From positions 62,001-126,000 of the forward strand of contig JADKBS010000003.1 in NCBI GenBank assembly GCA_016714985.1: a stretch of 64,000 nt of DNA. Direction: 5' to 3'. This stretch comes from Saprospiraceae bacterium (lineage in GTDB: Bacteria; Bacteroidota; Bacteroidia; Chitinophagales; Saprospiraceae). The notes under the pieces were generated by a model. That model was not told where the DNA came from. It searched no databases and was given only the letters and a program-made list of their open reading frames with translations. Shown piece after piece: positions 8,216 through 17,287 of the stretch; position 1 is the stretch's first letter; every line of letters starts with the position of its first letter. Position numbers and translations under genes: made by a program.

Positions 8216-9247
8216 TTATTTCTTCGCCCCCACAAAATAATAGACCCTCGACAACAATTTCGATGGGTCTTTCTCCACTTCGGGGTCGGTCACGTACTCT
8301 TCCAGCACGGGGGCAATTTCCTTCAAGCCTTTTTCTTTCACATAAGCGCCCAAGACTTCGTGTGCTGCCTTCATGCCTTCGTAGGGGCCATAATAGTCCA
8401 CCACGAGTGCCCTGTTGGCAGGCACCTCAAATACCTTCAGATTGGGGTCGCCAGCCACGGCAGTGCCCGGGGCGATGGGCATGGCCACGGCCATGTCGGT
8501 TTTGTTGTTGGCTTCGTCCCAAGTGTAGTAAACGCCCGTGGGAGACCCAGCAGCCTGCATTTTTATCTTGTCCATCATGTCGGCAATCTTGGTGATGCGC
8601 TCGGAGAAGAAGGACTGCTTCGTGGCCTCTTCAATGCTCGTCTGCACCCGCATACCAAGGAAGGTCGCTCCCTTATAATCCATTTCCTGTACTTTCAGCG
8701 GGCTGGCCGGAGCGGTGGCAGCTTGCTCTTCGGCCATCTTCTTTAGGCTGGCAAGGCCGGTGTCGAACATCTTGTTCATGGTGCCGCTCATGAATAGCGC
8801 CCCCATCAGGTTGGTTGGCCAGTCCATATCAAAGGACATGCCCCAGTAGGCTTTGGTAGTGCCGTTCTCCCCATCTTCCATCCTGAACCAGCCCTCGCTG
8901 TCGCCTTGGCCTTCGAATTCCAATTTGGTTTTAACAGATGTAGGAGGGAGGGACTCGGTAATGGTTTGCGTGCCGTTCCCGGACTTCTCAGAAGTCCATT
9001 TGCTTACTTGCCCGACACCGGAGACGATGTCGTTATAGGTGTTTTTGATGGTCGGGTCTTCTTTTTGCCAAGGCCCCCAGGTTTCTTGCGTTTTCAGGTC
9101 GTTGACGATGCCAAACACCACTTCTTTGGATGCGTTGATGTCAGTGCTGCGCTCGTACGTAAAATGCTTTGGCATGAATGCGGCTGCCACCAATGCCAAG
9201 GCGATGATGCCCAAAAGGCCAAGCAGGATTTTTTTCAAGATTCCCAT
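8216..9247 (-). CDS. Membrane-anchored SRPBCC + GyrI-like effector-binding protein
   Basis: The start at ATG 9247 (MGILKKILLG) places a signal-anchor helix at residues 4-25. An SRPBCC/START-like ligand-binding domain follows (about 30-180; starts FTYERSTDINASKEVVFGIV). The second half, about 200-343, resembles the AraC/GyrI-type effector-binding domain (ATFLGMRVQT ... VVDYYGPYEGM ... EEYVTDPEVEKDPSKLL). Both folds bind small hydrophobic molecules, and no catalytic residue is evident. It is transcribed divergently from the arginine decarboxylase gene. The upstream in-frame extension to 9295 is AT-rich spacer. The ligand is unknown. Confidence 0.75.
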   Translation of the reverse strand: MGILKKILLGLLGIIALALVAAAFMPKHFTYERSTDINASKEVVFGIVNDLKTQETWGPWQKEDPTIKNTYNDIVSGVGQVSKWTSEKSGNGTQTITESLPPTSVKTKLEFEGQGDSEGWFRMEDGENGTTKAYWGMSFDMDWPTNLMGALFMSGTMNKMFDTGLASLKKMAEEQAATAPASPLKVQEMDYKGATFLGMRVQTSIEEATKQSFFSERITKIADMMDKIKMQAAGSPTGVYYTWDEANNKTDMAVAMPIAPGTAVAGDPNLKVFEVPANRALVVDYYGPYEGMKAAHEVLGAYVKEKGLKEIAPVLEEYVTDPEVEKDPSKLLSRVYYFVGAKK

Positions 9248-9453
9248 GACGAAAAATTTTAGTTGGTGAAAAATTTTGTTTAAAAAATAAGGCAAATATA
9301 ATTATTTGTTGAAACAAAAAGTATTTTATTACCTTTTTCTCGACTTTGTTCCAAAAAAATAAAACGGGTAAGTACACCGCAAAAGAAGGCAAAAGCATGC
9401 TTTTCCATATTTAACGTACCTGTTTTTTCAGAAGGATTTACTTTTGTCCGCTC

Positions 9454-9519
9454 GTAACACGGACTGCCAGTCCGTGCCCTTGTGTTACACATGCAATACG
9501 GACTGGCAGCCCGTGTTAC
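9454..9519. repeat. 22-bp inverted repeat upstream of arginine decarboxylase
   Basis: The arms 9454-9475 and 9498-9519 match with one mismatch. They are built around the word ACGGACTGCCAGTCCGT, which is itself palindromic. It ends 14 bp before the start codon, so it would form a hairpin in the mRNA leader. Confidence 0.6.
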
Positions 9520-9532
9520 AAACCTTTGTGAA

Positions 9533-10936
9533 ATGATTAAGAACCGCTATTTCGACTTGATTGACCAGACCTTCTACTTCCCGCAGGAGGGCTTCGACAT
9601 CGAAGATGGCAACCTCGTTTTCAACGGCGTACCGCTCATGTATTTGATTAAAAAATACGGCACGCCGCTAAAGTTGACCTATCTGCCCAAGATTGGCACG
9701 CAGATAAAACGGGCACGCAACCTTTTTACAAAGGCCATAAAGACCAGCGGCTACCGGGGCAAGTACAATTATTGCTACTGCACCAAAAGCTCCCACTTCA
9801 GCTATGTGGTAAAGGAGGTGATGAAGCATGACGTGGAGATAGAGACTTCCAGCTCTTTTGATATTGACCTCATCCGGCGCTTGTTCGAAGAGGAGTTCAT
9901 TGACAAAGAGACCATCATCGTCAATAATGGCTTCAAAACCCGTGAGTACGCCGAGAAGATTTCGAGCCTCATCAACGAAGGCTTTGAGAACGTTATACCT
10001 GTGCTCGACAACAAGGAGGAGCTGGCCTTCTTCGAGGAAATGGTGAAGGGTACCTGCAACCTTGGCCTACGAGTGGCTACGGACGAAGAACCCAACTTCG
10101 AGTTCTATACCAGCCGCCTTGGCCTCCGTGCTTCTGAAATCATCAGCTTCTACAAGGACCGCATCGAGAAGAACCCCAAGTTCAATCTGACCATGCTCCA
10201 CTTCTTCGTGGACACGGGCATCAAGGACACCATCTACTACTGGGGCGAGCTGAAGAAGGCCGTGAAGATGTACTGCGAACTGAAAAAGGTATGTCCTACG
10301 CTTACGGCCCTGAACATCGGCGGGGGAATGCCCATCCGCAACTCGCTCGGCTCGGAGTTTGACTACACTTATATGGTGCGGGAAATCGTGAACCTTATCC
10401 TCAATGCCTGCCAAGAGGAGGAAATCGAGGAGCCGGACATCTTCACCGAGTTCGGGAAATACACCGTGGGCGAGAGCGGTGCCATCATCTACTCGGTACT
10501 GGGCCAGAAGCGCCAGAACGACGCCGAGCTTTGGTACATGATTGACAATTCGCTCATCACCACCATTCCCGACGCTTGGGGCATTGGCGAGCGTTTCATC
10601 CTGTTGCCCGTCAACAAATGGTTCAATGAGGTACACCGGGTGAACGTCGGCGGCATCTCCTGCGACAACTCCGACTACTACAATTCCGAGATACACGATA
10701 CCCGTGTTTATCTGCCCGTTATTGACGACAATACCAAGGAGCCGCTCTACCTCGGCTTCTTCCACACAGGCGCCTACCAGGATTCGCTCAGTGGCTACGG
10801 CGGCATCAAGCATTGCCTCATCCCGTCACCTAAGCACATTCTTATCTACAAGGATTCAAAAGGGAACATCGTGGACAAGCTCTACAAGGAAGAGCAGAAG
10901 CCGGAGGATATGTTAAGGATCTTGGGATACATTTAG
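9533..10936 (+). CDS. Arginine decarboxylase, PLP fold-type III
   Basis: The 467-residue protein begins at ATG 9533. It has a PLP-dependent alanine-racemase-like barrel and a C-terminal beta domain. The probable Schiff-base Lys is Lys85 in YCTKSSH, the phosphate-binding glycine loop is NIGGGMPI, and the C-terminal domain carries the substrate Cys region ISCDNSDYYN. This shape matches the Bacteroidota biosynthetic arginine decarboxylase group, which makes agmatine for polyamine synthesis. Diaminopimelate or other ornithine-type decarboxylases are the alternative, but length and the CDNSDYYN segment favour arginine. No other polyamine gene is adjacent. Confidence 0.82.
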   Translation: MIKNRYFDLIDQTFYFPQEGFDIEDGNLVFNGVPLMYLIKKYGTPLKLTYLPKIGTQIKRARNLFTKAIKTSGYRGKYNYCYCTKSSHFSYVVKEVMKHDVEIETSSSFDIDLIRRLFEEEFIDKETIIVNNGFKTREYAEKISSLINEGFENVIPVLDNKEELAFFEEMVKGTCNLGLRVATDEEPNFEFYTSRLGLRASEIISFYKDRIEKNPKFNLTMLHFFVDTGIKDTIYYWGELKKAVKMYCELKKVCPTLTALNIGGGMPIRNSLGSEFDYTYMVREIVNLILNACQEEEIEEPDIFTEFGKYTVGESGAIIYSVLGQKRQNDAELWYMIDNSLITTIPDAWGIGERFILLPVNKWFNEVHRVNVGGISCDNSDYYNSEIHDTRVYLPVIDDNTKEPLYLGFFHTGAYQDSLSGYGGIKHCLIPSPKHILIYKDSKGNIVDKLYKEEQKPEDMLRILGYI

Positions 10937-10992
10937 GATTTCGGATTGGAATGCACCAATCCGCAGTCCCCTAATCCGAAATCCGCAATCAT
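10937..10992. repeat. Word-repeat hairpin (GGATTTCGGATTGG / AATCCGAAATCCG)
   Basis: Complementary iterations of GGATT and AATCC lie in the short spacer between two convergent genes. The hairpin probably acts as a shared terminator. Confidence 0.55.
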
Positions 10993-11987
10993 TTAAGCCA
11001 CCCCTTCTCCCTGTACCAAGCCAGCGTCTCCTCCAGCCCTTCCTCCAGATCATATTTCGGTTGGAAGTTCAGGTCTTCCTTCAGCGGCGCTATGTCGCAT
11101 TTCCAGTTGAGGCTTTCGAGGATGCGCACTTTTTCGAGGTTGAGTGCCGGATAGCGCCCTGCGGCCTTGCCGGCTTGTTCCAGCACCCATGCGACGCCGC
11201 GCACGAGAGTCACGGGCACGTGCAGGCGAAGGGTCTTTTTGTTAAGTAGTTGCTTCGCAATGCGGCCCAAGTCCCATTGGGCATAGTAGCGGCCATCGGA
11301 GATAAAATAGCCCTTGCGGTGTACGTCAGCATGGATGGTGGCGTCCAGCACGGCCCGAACGAGATCCTTCACATAGACGAAGGCAAGGTGCTGCCGCCGG
11401 AAGCCGATATAGCCCTCGAAGTGGTTGTTTATCATTTTGAAAAACGTGAGGAAATCACGGTCACGGGGGCCATAGACGCCGGTCGGGCGTATGACGACGT
11501 AGGGAAGTTCGGGCTGTGCGGCTAAGTAGCGCTCCGAGGCGAGCTTGGCCTCCCCGTATGTGTTGATGGGGTGCTGTGGGTCTTCCTCCTTCAGGAAGTC
11601 GGTCAAGTCCTTGCTGGCCACGGGGCCGTAGCTGGCCGCCGAGCTGATATAGGTGAACTTTTCGGGCATTTCGCCAGAGGCGATGATGGCGTCCACCAAG
11701 TTCTTGGTATAGTCAAAATTCACCCGCATGTAGTCCGAGAGCTTGGGCGCTGCCACCACCCCTGCATTGTGGATGACATAATCGAACTGTTTGCGCTTCA
11801 TGAGGTTGGCCATCTGGCCCACGTCTCCGTAGTTCAGTTCCACGAAGTTGATGCGCTCATCCTGCAGGAACTCCCGGCTGCTCGACTTGCGCACGCCAGC
11901 GTACACGTCAAGGTCACGCCGCAGCGCTTCGTCCACGAGGTGGCTGCCGACAAAGCCCGATGCTCCGGTGATGAGGATTTTTTTCAA
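10989..11987 (-). CDS. NAD-dependent epimerase/dehydratase (extended SDR)
   Basis: The 332-residue Rossmann protein has the nucleotide-binding motif GASGFVG (8-14). The catalytic motif is Tyr-x3-Lys in TYGEAK, with an upstream Ser (ISSAASYG). The C-terminal substrate domain is full-length. Members act on nucleotide sugars or steroid/dihydroflavonol-type substrates, and nothing here identifies the substrate. The stop codon lies inside the flanking word-repeat. The upstream spacer (12012-12166) is another long word-repeat, so the gene is probably transcribed alone. Confidence 0.85.
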   Translation of the reverse strand: MKKILITGASGFVGSHLVDEALRRDLDVYAGVRKSSSREFLQDERINFVELNYGDVGQMANLMKRKQFDYVIHNAGVVAAPKLSDYMRVNFDYTKNLVDAIIASGEMPEKFTYISSAASYGPVASKDLTDFLKEEDPQHPINTYGEAKLASERYLAAQPELPYVVIRPTGVYGPRDRDFLTFFKMINNHFEGYIGFRRQHLAFVYVKDLVRAVLDATIHADVHRKGYFISDGRYYAQWDLGRIAKQLLNKKTLRLHVPVTLVRGVAWVLEQAGKAAGRYPALNLEKVRILESLNWKCDIAPLKEDLNFQPKYDLEEGLEETLAWYREKGWLK

Positions 11988-12011
11988 ACGAGTGCTAATT
12001 TTTCAATTGGG

Positions 12012-12166
12012 TTGATTTGATTTCAGATATAAGATTTTAGATTTCAGATTTTTTGAAGCCAGCGCAACTTCGCAGTCCTTGTTTGCTGCGCTAAATCACC
12101 AATCTCAACTTCAAATATCTGCCAATCCCAATCCCAATCTTAAATCTAATATCTTAAATCAAAAAA
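12012..12166. repeat. Word-repeat hairpin (AGATTT/AAATCT)
   Basis: The left part iterates GATTTCAGAT and AGATTT words. The right part, after a unique centre near 12060-12100, iterates the complement (CAATCTTAAATCTAATATC). It fills nearly the whole spacer between two minus-strand genes. Confidence 0.6.
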
Positions 12167-12183
12167 CCTAAGCCGAACGGTTT

Positions 12184-13293
12184 TCAAAGATTTTTGATAA
12201 AGCACCTCCTCCGTTTGTGCTGCCGAGGGTTATAGTCCTTCCAGATGGCCTGCACATGGATATTGGTCTCCAATTCTGGGTTGGTTTCTACTTTTTTGAT
12301 GCCGAATTTCTGGTAGTTTTTCAGGATTTTCTCAAAAATCATGATGTGTACGCCCTTGCGCTGGTACTCTTTGTCAATGGCGATGAGGTAGAAATCGGCC
12401 CGGTCGTTCTTCCGCATGGAACCGAGGATGTGGAGGAAGCCAAACGGGAGCAGCTTGCCTTTTGCTTTTTGCACGGCCTTGGACAGCGAGGGCATGGTTA
12501 GGCCAAAGGCGATGACCTCATCCTGTTTATCCAATATGATGGACACAAAATCGGTTTTGATGAAGGTGAAATATTGCTCCGTATAAAACTTGATTTGTGC
12601 GTCAGTCAACGTCACCGTGCCGTAGAGGTCGTGGTAGGCCTTGTTGATGAGTCCAAAAATCTTGGGGGCGTAGGGCTTTAGTTGTGAGCGGCTTCCTTCC
12701 AGTTGGTGCAGTTCAAAGCGCTCGGCCACTTTCTTCGAGAACTCGGCCATGCGGGGCGGTATCTCCGTTGGTACATCAATCTCGAACTCCACCCAGTCGG
12801 TGCTCTTGCCATAGCCGTTTGCCTCCAAATGGGTCAGGTAATACGGGTGGTTGTACATGGTGGCGAAGGTGCCAAGCTCGTCGAAGCCTTCGATGAGCAT
12901 CCCCTCCCGGTCGAGGTCGGTGAAGCCGAGCGGGCCGTGGATTTGGTTCATGCCCTTTTGCCTTGCCCAGTTTTCCACTGTTTTGAACAGCAACGTGGAC
13001 ACCTCCCTATCGTCAATGAACTCTATCCAGCCGAAACGGGCGAGTTTCTTGCCCGTCTTCTGGTTCTCGGCCTTGCTCAGGATGCCGGCGATGCGCCCGA
13101 CGATTTTACCGTTCTTTTTGGCGACCCAATAGCACTTGTCGCAATACTCGAAGGCGGGATTTTTGCGCAGCGTCACCATGTCGTCATGAATGAGCGGCGG
13201 CACCCAGTAGGGGTTGTCCTTGTAAAGCTCGAAAGGGAATTTGAGGAATTCCAGCACTTCGCTTCGGCTGGATGCCTCGTGGATAGTTACCAT
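12184..13293 (-). CDS. GNAT-family N-acetyltransferase-like protein (YghO-like)
   Basis: The 369-residue protein has an N-terminal GNAT-like part (PFELYKDNPYWVPPL ... YWVAKKNGKIVGRIAGIL). A second GNAT core near residues 290-340 has the acetyl-CoA loop pattern in YQRKGVHIMIFEKIL. This two-part arrangement matches a group of large acetyltransferase-like proteins common in Bacteroidota whose substrate is unknown. The C-terminus is unusually basic (HKRRRCFIKNL). No partner gene is apparent. The family call is good; the role is unknown. Confidence 0.75.
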   Translation of the reverse strand: MVTIHEASSRSEVLEFLKFPFELYKDNPYWVPPLIHDDMVTLRKNPAFEYCDKCYWVAKKNGKIVGRIAGILSKAENQKTGKKLARFGWIEFIDDREVSTLLFKTVENWARQKGMNQIHGPLGFTDLDREGMLIEGFDELGTFATMYNHPYYLTHLEANGYGKSTDWVEFEIDVPTEIPPRMAEFSKKVAERFELHQLEGSRSQLKPYAPKIFGLINKAYHDLYGTVTLTDAQIKFYTEQYFTFIKTDFVSIILDKQDEVIAFGLTMPSLSKAVQKAKGKLLPFGFLHILGSMRKNDRADFYLIAIDKEYQRKGVHIMIFEKILKNYQKFGIKKVETNPELETNIHVQAIWKDYNPRQHKRRRCFIKNL

Positions 13294-13497
13294 TGATTCA
13301 GTTGATTAATGCCGCACAAATAGCTAGAAAGGTTGTTTTCGGGGCGAAAATTTCACTTTTTTCCCAATAACAACAAACCCCGTGGGATTTGAAAGAAAAA
13401 TGAAATCCCTAACCCCTAAAAGGTACAATACCGCTTGGTTCTAAGAAGGTGACAGCAGCAAAAGAACGGCAATAAATTTTGCTGCGCAAATATCGCT

Positions 13498-14181
13498 TTA
13501 GCCGTTCAGGAATCTGTCCAAATCTTCTTTCCTAGAAAATACGACCAGTAAGTCCCCTTCTTGCAATATCGTATCAGGCGCTACTACGCCGATGGAGTCT
13601 TTCACCTCACGGGTAACGCCAAGGATGTTCTTACGCTTCTTCTTTCGGATGATGGTGATGATGTTCATGTTGAACTGCTGACGGAACTCGGTCTGGGCCA
13701 CCGTCCTACCGATGAGGTCTTCCGGTAGGTTGATTTCATAGATGGAGTATTTTTCCGAAATCTCGAACGAGTCAATGATTTGGTGCAGTTCCAACCGCTT
13801 TGCAAGGCGGTAGGCTGCTTCCTCCTCTGGGTGGATTATTTCGTCCACACCCATCGCTTCCAGCACGCTGTGGTGCAGTACAGTGATGGCCCGACTGATG
13901 AGGCGCTTGGGGTTGTGCTGCTTCATCAGGGCGGTGGTGAGAATAGAGCTACCCTCATCCTCGCCGATGGCCACGATGATAACGTCGGATTGCTCCACAG
14001 GCAAGTTCTTGATGGCCTCCGGGTTGGTGGAGTCCAAGGCGACCGTGAAGGTGAGCCGCTCCTTTACGGCGTCTATCTTTTCGCTACGTTTGTCCACGCC
14101 GATGACCTCGTGGCCCATTTCCGTGAGCTTGATGGCAAGCGATGCGCCAAAATTGCCAAGGCCGATGATGATGAATTTCAT
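13498..14181 (-). CDS. Potassium-uptake regulatory subunit (TrkA/KtrA)
   Basis: This 227-residue cytosolic protein has an RCK-N Rossmann domain (GLGNFGASLA, 7-16; acidic ribose-binding residue in VIGVD) and a C-terminal RCK-C/TrkA-C domain. Such subunits gate a KtrB/TrkH channel in response to nucleotides. The channel gene (14263-16050) lies directly upstream on the same strand, 81 bp away across a word-repeat hairpin, so the two very likely form one complex and possibly one operon. Length fits KtrA (about 220) rather than the double-length E. coli TrkA. Confidence 0.92.
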   Translation of the reverse strand: MKFIIIGLGNFGASLAIKLTEMGHEVIGVDKRSEKIDAVKERLTFTVALDSTNPEAIKNLPVEQSDVIIVAIGEDEGSSILTTALMKQHNPKRLISRAITVLHHSVLEAMGVDEIIHPEEEAAYRLAKRLELHQIIDSFEISEKYSIYEINLPEDLIGRTVAQTEFRQQFNMNIITIIRKKKRKNILGVTREVKDSIGVVAPDTILQEGDLLVVFSRKEDLDRFLNG

Positions 14182-14268
14182 TGATTGGTGATTGGTGATT
14201 GGTGATTCGTAACTTGTGAACGGAGCCTACCGAATCACGAGTTACGAATCACCGATCACGTATCAAGT
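14180..14268. repeat. Word-repeat hairpin between ktrA- and ktrB-type genes
   Basis: TTGATTGGTGATTGGTGATT on the left pairs with complementary GAATCACC/CGAATCACG words on the right. The arms also share CGTAACT/AGTTACG. Sitting inside a likely operon, it would be transcribed rather than act only as an end. Confidence 0.6.
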
Positions 14269-16050
14269 AATAATCACATTTTCTACGGGATACCTATAGT
14301 GTTTTGTGTCCAATGCTTTCTTCAAAAAGCCGAGCAGAATCGTGTACATGCCCACCCTCCCGACGAACATGGTGAGCGAGATGATGGCCTTGCTGGCTGT
14401 GGTGAGTTGGGCCGTAATCCCAAGCGAAAGCCCGACGGTGCCGAAAGCAGAAAACACCTCGAAAACGATTTTATCAAGTGCAATTTCCGGGTTGTAGTAA
14501 CCTACGGCCATGGTCGAAAAGCCCAAGGCTATCAATGAGAGCGCAATCACGATAAATGCCCGCAGCAGCGACTCGTTGGCCACTTCCCGCATGGCAAACT
14601 CCACGTGGTCACGCCCACGGGCGATGTTGAAGATGCCCATGGTGGCCACGGCAAAGGTACTGGTCTTGATACCGCCGCCCGTTGAACCCGGAGAAGCGCC
14701 TATCCACATGAACAGCAGCGTTATCAGCATACCTTCACGGGTGAGGGTGGCCATGTCTATATTGTTGAAGCCCGCCGTGCGGGGCGTCACGCTCAGGAAA
14801 AACGCCACAAACCATTTGCCAACGCCGCCGTGCTCTTTCAGCGATGAATTGTATTCCGTGATGTAAAACAAGACAGTACCAACCACCAACAAAATGGCCG
14901 TTGTGCGCAGCACGATGCGGCTGTTGAAGTTGATGACCCAGGGCACGTGCTTGTAGGGGTCGCCCAAGAACCACTGCCGAAAGCGGGTGAACATGCGCTC
15001 CCGCACGTAGTCCACGATGTTGAAGGAGATGAAAAACCCAAGTCCGCCAAAGATGATGAGCAGCGCAATGATGGTATGGAAGACATGGTTGTGCATCAGG
15101 ATGGGGTCGGCAAGCCCTTGTGCCTTCAATTGGAAACCCGCATTGTTAAAAGCCGAAACAGCATGGAAAAATGCAAAGTACAATTGCTCGCCAATGTCAA
15201 AGCCAAAATCCCTGGGGCTGAGGCTGACGAAGAGCAACAACATGCCCACCAATTCCACGCCGATGGTGAATGAGACTACCTTCACAATGGTCGAGAACAC
15301 GTTCTTCAACTGGTCGGCCCCCGTGAAGTCCTTGTAAATCAATTGGTTCTTGAAAGAGGCTTCGCCCCTGAAGAACAGGCCGAAAAAACTGGTGAAGGTC
15401 ATGACGCCGAGGCCGCCCAAAGACACCAAGACGAGAATCACATTTTGCCCAAACCGGGTAAAGTACGTGCCAGTGTCCACGACGCCCAAGCCCGTCACGC
15501 ATACGGCGCTGGTACTGGTGAAAATGGCGTCAATAAAAGGGAATTTGCCCGAAACAGTGGATATGGGGAGCATCAGGGCAAATGCACCAAACACGATCAG
15601 TATCATGAAGCTGAAAATGAAGAGCAGGGCCGGGTTGACCTGTATCCGTTCCAATTGTAGGCTCCGGGTGGAAATCTCCACCATGAAAATAACGAAGATG
15701 GCCAACTGTAGGAAGCCTTTCGTCGCCAGCGACTCGAACAGCCCTATATCGGTTTGAGACAGCAGGAGCACACCCAAGAACAGGAGCTCCATCACCGCCA
15801 ACCATTTCTCCCGTTTGCGCTTCAACAAGAAGAAGTTCAGGTATGCCCTGAAGCAGAACAACATGAAGAACAGCACCACCGTGGACCTATAAATGCCCTC
15901 AAAGGCCTCACTCCATGAAGGTTTCAACTGACCTACATCAGCAAAGATGGCCAAGAAGCCAAGTATGGCTAGGCCAAATACCAAGTTGTCAATGATGTGC
16001 TGAAACTTGAGCAGGGACTTCTTGCTGGTGAAAAAGCTGCGGAGTGGCAC
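14263..16050 (-). CDS. Potassium uptake channel subunit (TrkH/KtrB family)
   Basis: This 595-residue membrane protein has many hydrophobic helices. It carries the repeated selectivity-filter loops of the SKT superfamily, including TSTSAVCVTGLG, HAVSAFNNAGF, RTAGFNNID and a fourth near FSAFGTVGLSLG. The first about 130 residues add extra transmembrane helices ahead of the usual core, which explains the length above the roughly 450 residues of KtrB. It transports K+ (often with Na+ or H+). Its regulator is encoded just downstream (13498-14181). Confidence 0.93.
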   Translation of the reverse strand: MPLRSFFTSKKSLLKFQHIIDNLVFGLAILGFLAIFADVGQLKPSWSEAFEGIYRSTVVLFFMLFCFRAYLNFFLLKRKREKWLAVMELLFLGVLLLSQTDIGLFESLATKGFLQLAIFVIFMVEISTRSLQLERIQVNPALLFIFSFMILIVFGAFALMLPISTVSGKFPFIDAIFTSTSAVCVTGLGVVDTGTYFTRFGQNVILVLVSLGGLGVMTFTSFFGLFFRGEASFKNQLIYKDFTGADQLKNVFSTIVKVVSFTIGVELVGMLLLFVSLSPRDFGFDIGEQLYFAFFHAVSAFNNAGFQLKAQGLADPILMHNHVFHTIIALLIIFGGLGFFISFNIVDYVRERMFTRFRQWFLGDPYKHVPWVINFNSRIVLRTTAILLVVGTVLFYITEYNSSLKEHGGVGKWFVAFFLSVTPRTAGFNNIDMATLTREGMLITLLFMWIGASPGSTGGGIKTSTFAVATMGIFNIARGRDHVEFAMREVANESLLRAFIVIALSLIALGFSTMAVGYYNPEIALDKIVFEVFSAFGTVGLSLGITAQLTTASKAIISLTMFVGRVGMYTILLGFLKKALDTKHYRYPVENVIIT

Positions 16051-16209
16051 TTATTTTTTCAAAAGGATATGAAAAACATTCATGTCGAAGGTGCTAACAG
16101 GGCCACGAATGATTCGGAGTTAGGCCAAAAAATGGTTCAAAAGCAGGGCAAATTTAAAATGTTACGGGGAATTTCACCCAAAAAAATGAAGTCGGTTTCA
16201 GAATGCCTC

Positions 16210-17235
16210 TCAATTCTGCTCCATTTCTTTGGCTACGCCATAAGGTATGCCACAGCCATTGACCTCCTTACCGTTGATGGTCAGTTTCACGGTCAGTTTA
16301 TAGGTACGCTCCGACATTCCGTCACCACAGGGAAGGCTGTCCACTGCAATGCGGATATTGTCGCCGCTTTCTTGGTTGATACCTGTGTAAATTAAGGTTT
16401 TCTTCTCGGCCACAGGGGGCTGGTAGGCGAAAAACTTCGTGCGCTCATCGTCCATGCCCCGGTATTCGATGACACCCTCCACCTCCGACACCTGAACACC
16501 CCAAAACGGCTCGGTGCCAAGCGCCCAAAAATCGTAAGGGATGCAAGTGTTTTTGAAATTCTTCGCCTCCGCCTTCATTACTTCCGACACGACAAGGAAT
16601 CCCTCCTTCCCATCGGGCAACGCTAAGCTGCTATAGTAAGGAGCCACAAAGCCCTTCAACACTACCACAATGGGCTGGTTTGGGTATGGGAACTTCAACA
16701 GGCGGCGGTAATGCTGCCCTAATTGGCCAGCCGTTTCGTCCACAACCAAGTAGCGGGCATCGGGGTTGGCGCAGTCCTGAAAGCTGCTGTTTTTTCCATC
16801 GAAAATATAGAGTCCGCTCATCTCGGCAGGTGTCTGCGAGGGTATGAGCGCCTTGAAGGTCATGGGCGATTCGTTCTTCAAGGAAGCACTGCCCGTCTGC
16901 TCCAGGCCTGCCCAAATCTTTTGCTTCTCCTCCGTGGAGAGCGGGCTTATCTTTTGTGAGAAAAGCTCGTCGCCGAGCTTGTTCAGTAGCGATTTCAACA
17001 CCAACCCATGCCCAGCGGCTGCGGCGCTGTCCTGCCCGGTGCTGAATTTCAAAACCTCATTGAGCGAGGCATCGTCACCTTTGAGGGCTTTGTCGAGAAA
17101 GCCCGTATAGTCAAAGTTCCGTTGGTCGGCGAGTTGGTGCAGGCCAGCTTCAACCGTGATGCCACCAACTTCGACAGGGCTGCCGTTGGAGCAGGCCGTC
17201 ATTAAAGCTATTGCGAAGGGGAGCAAAATGCGCAT
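16210..17235 (-). CDS. Lipoprotein with NlpE-like and COG3650-like domains
   Basis: Starting at ATG 17235, the protein (341 residues) has a lipoprotein signal peptide ending in the lipobox MTAC. A middle region (SGLYIFDGKNSSFQDC ... RYLVV) resembles the NlpE-like envelope domain. The last about 100 residues match the COG3650 type pattern (FWALGTEPFWGVQV ... LPCGDGMSERTYKLTV ... NGCGIPYG), with paired cysteines that probably form disulfides. It should be anchored in the outer membrane facing the periplasm. Function is unknown; envelope stress sensing or adhesion is only a family-level guess. Confidence 0.75.
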   Translation of the reverse strand: MRILLPFAIALMTACSNGSPVEVGGITVEAGLHQLADQRNFDYTGFLDKALKGDDASLNEVLKFSTGQDSAAAAGHGLVLKSLLNKLGDELFSQKISPLSTEEKQKIWAGLEQTGSASLKNESPMTFKALIPSQTPAEMSGLYIFDGKNSSFQDCANPDARYLVVDETAGQLGQHYRRLLKFPYPNQPIVVVLKGFVAPYYSSLALPDGKEGFLVVSEVMKAEAKNFKNTCIPYDFWALGTEPFWGVQVSEVEGVIEYRGMDDERTKFFAYQPPVAEKKTLIYTGINQESGDNIRIAVDSLPCGDGMSERTYKLTVKLTINGKEVNGCGIPYGVAKEMEQN

Positions 17236-17287
17236 GTAGGTAGGGTTGTTAAACAAAAATGCGAAGCTAACAGGTTGTGGTGAAAAA

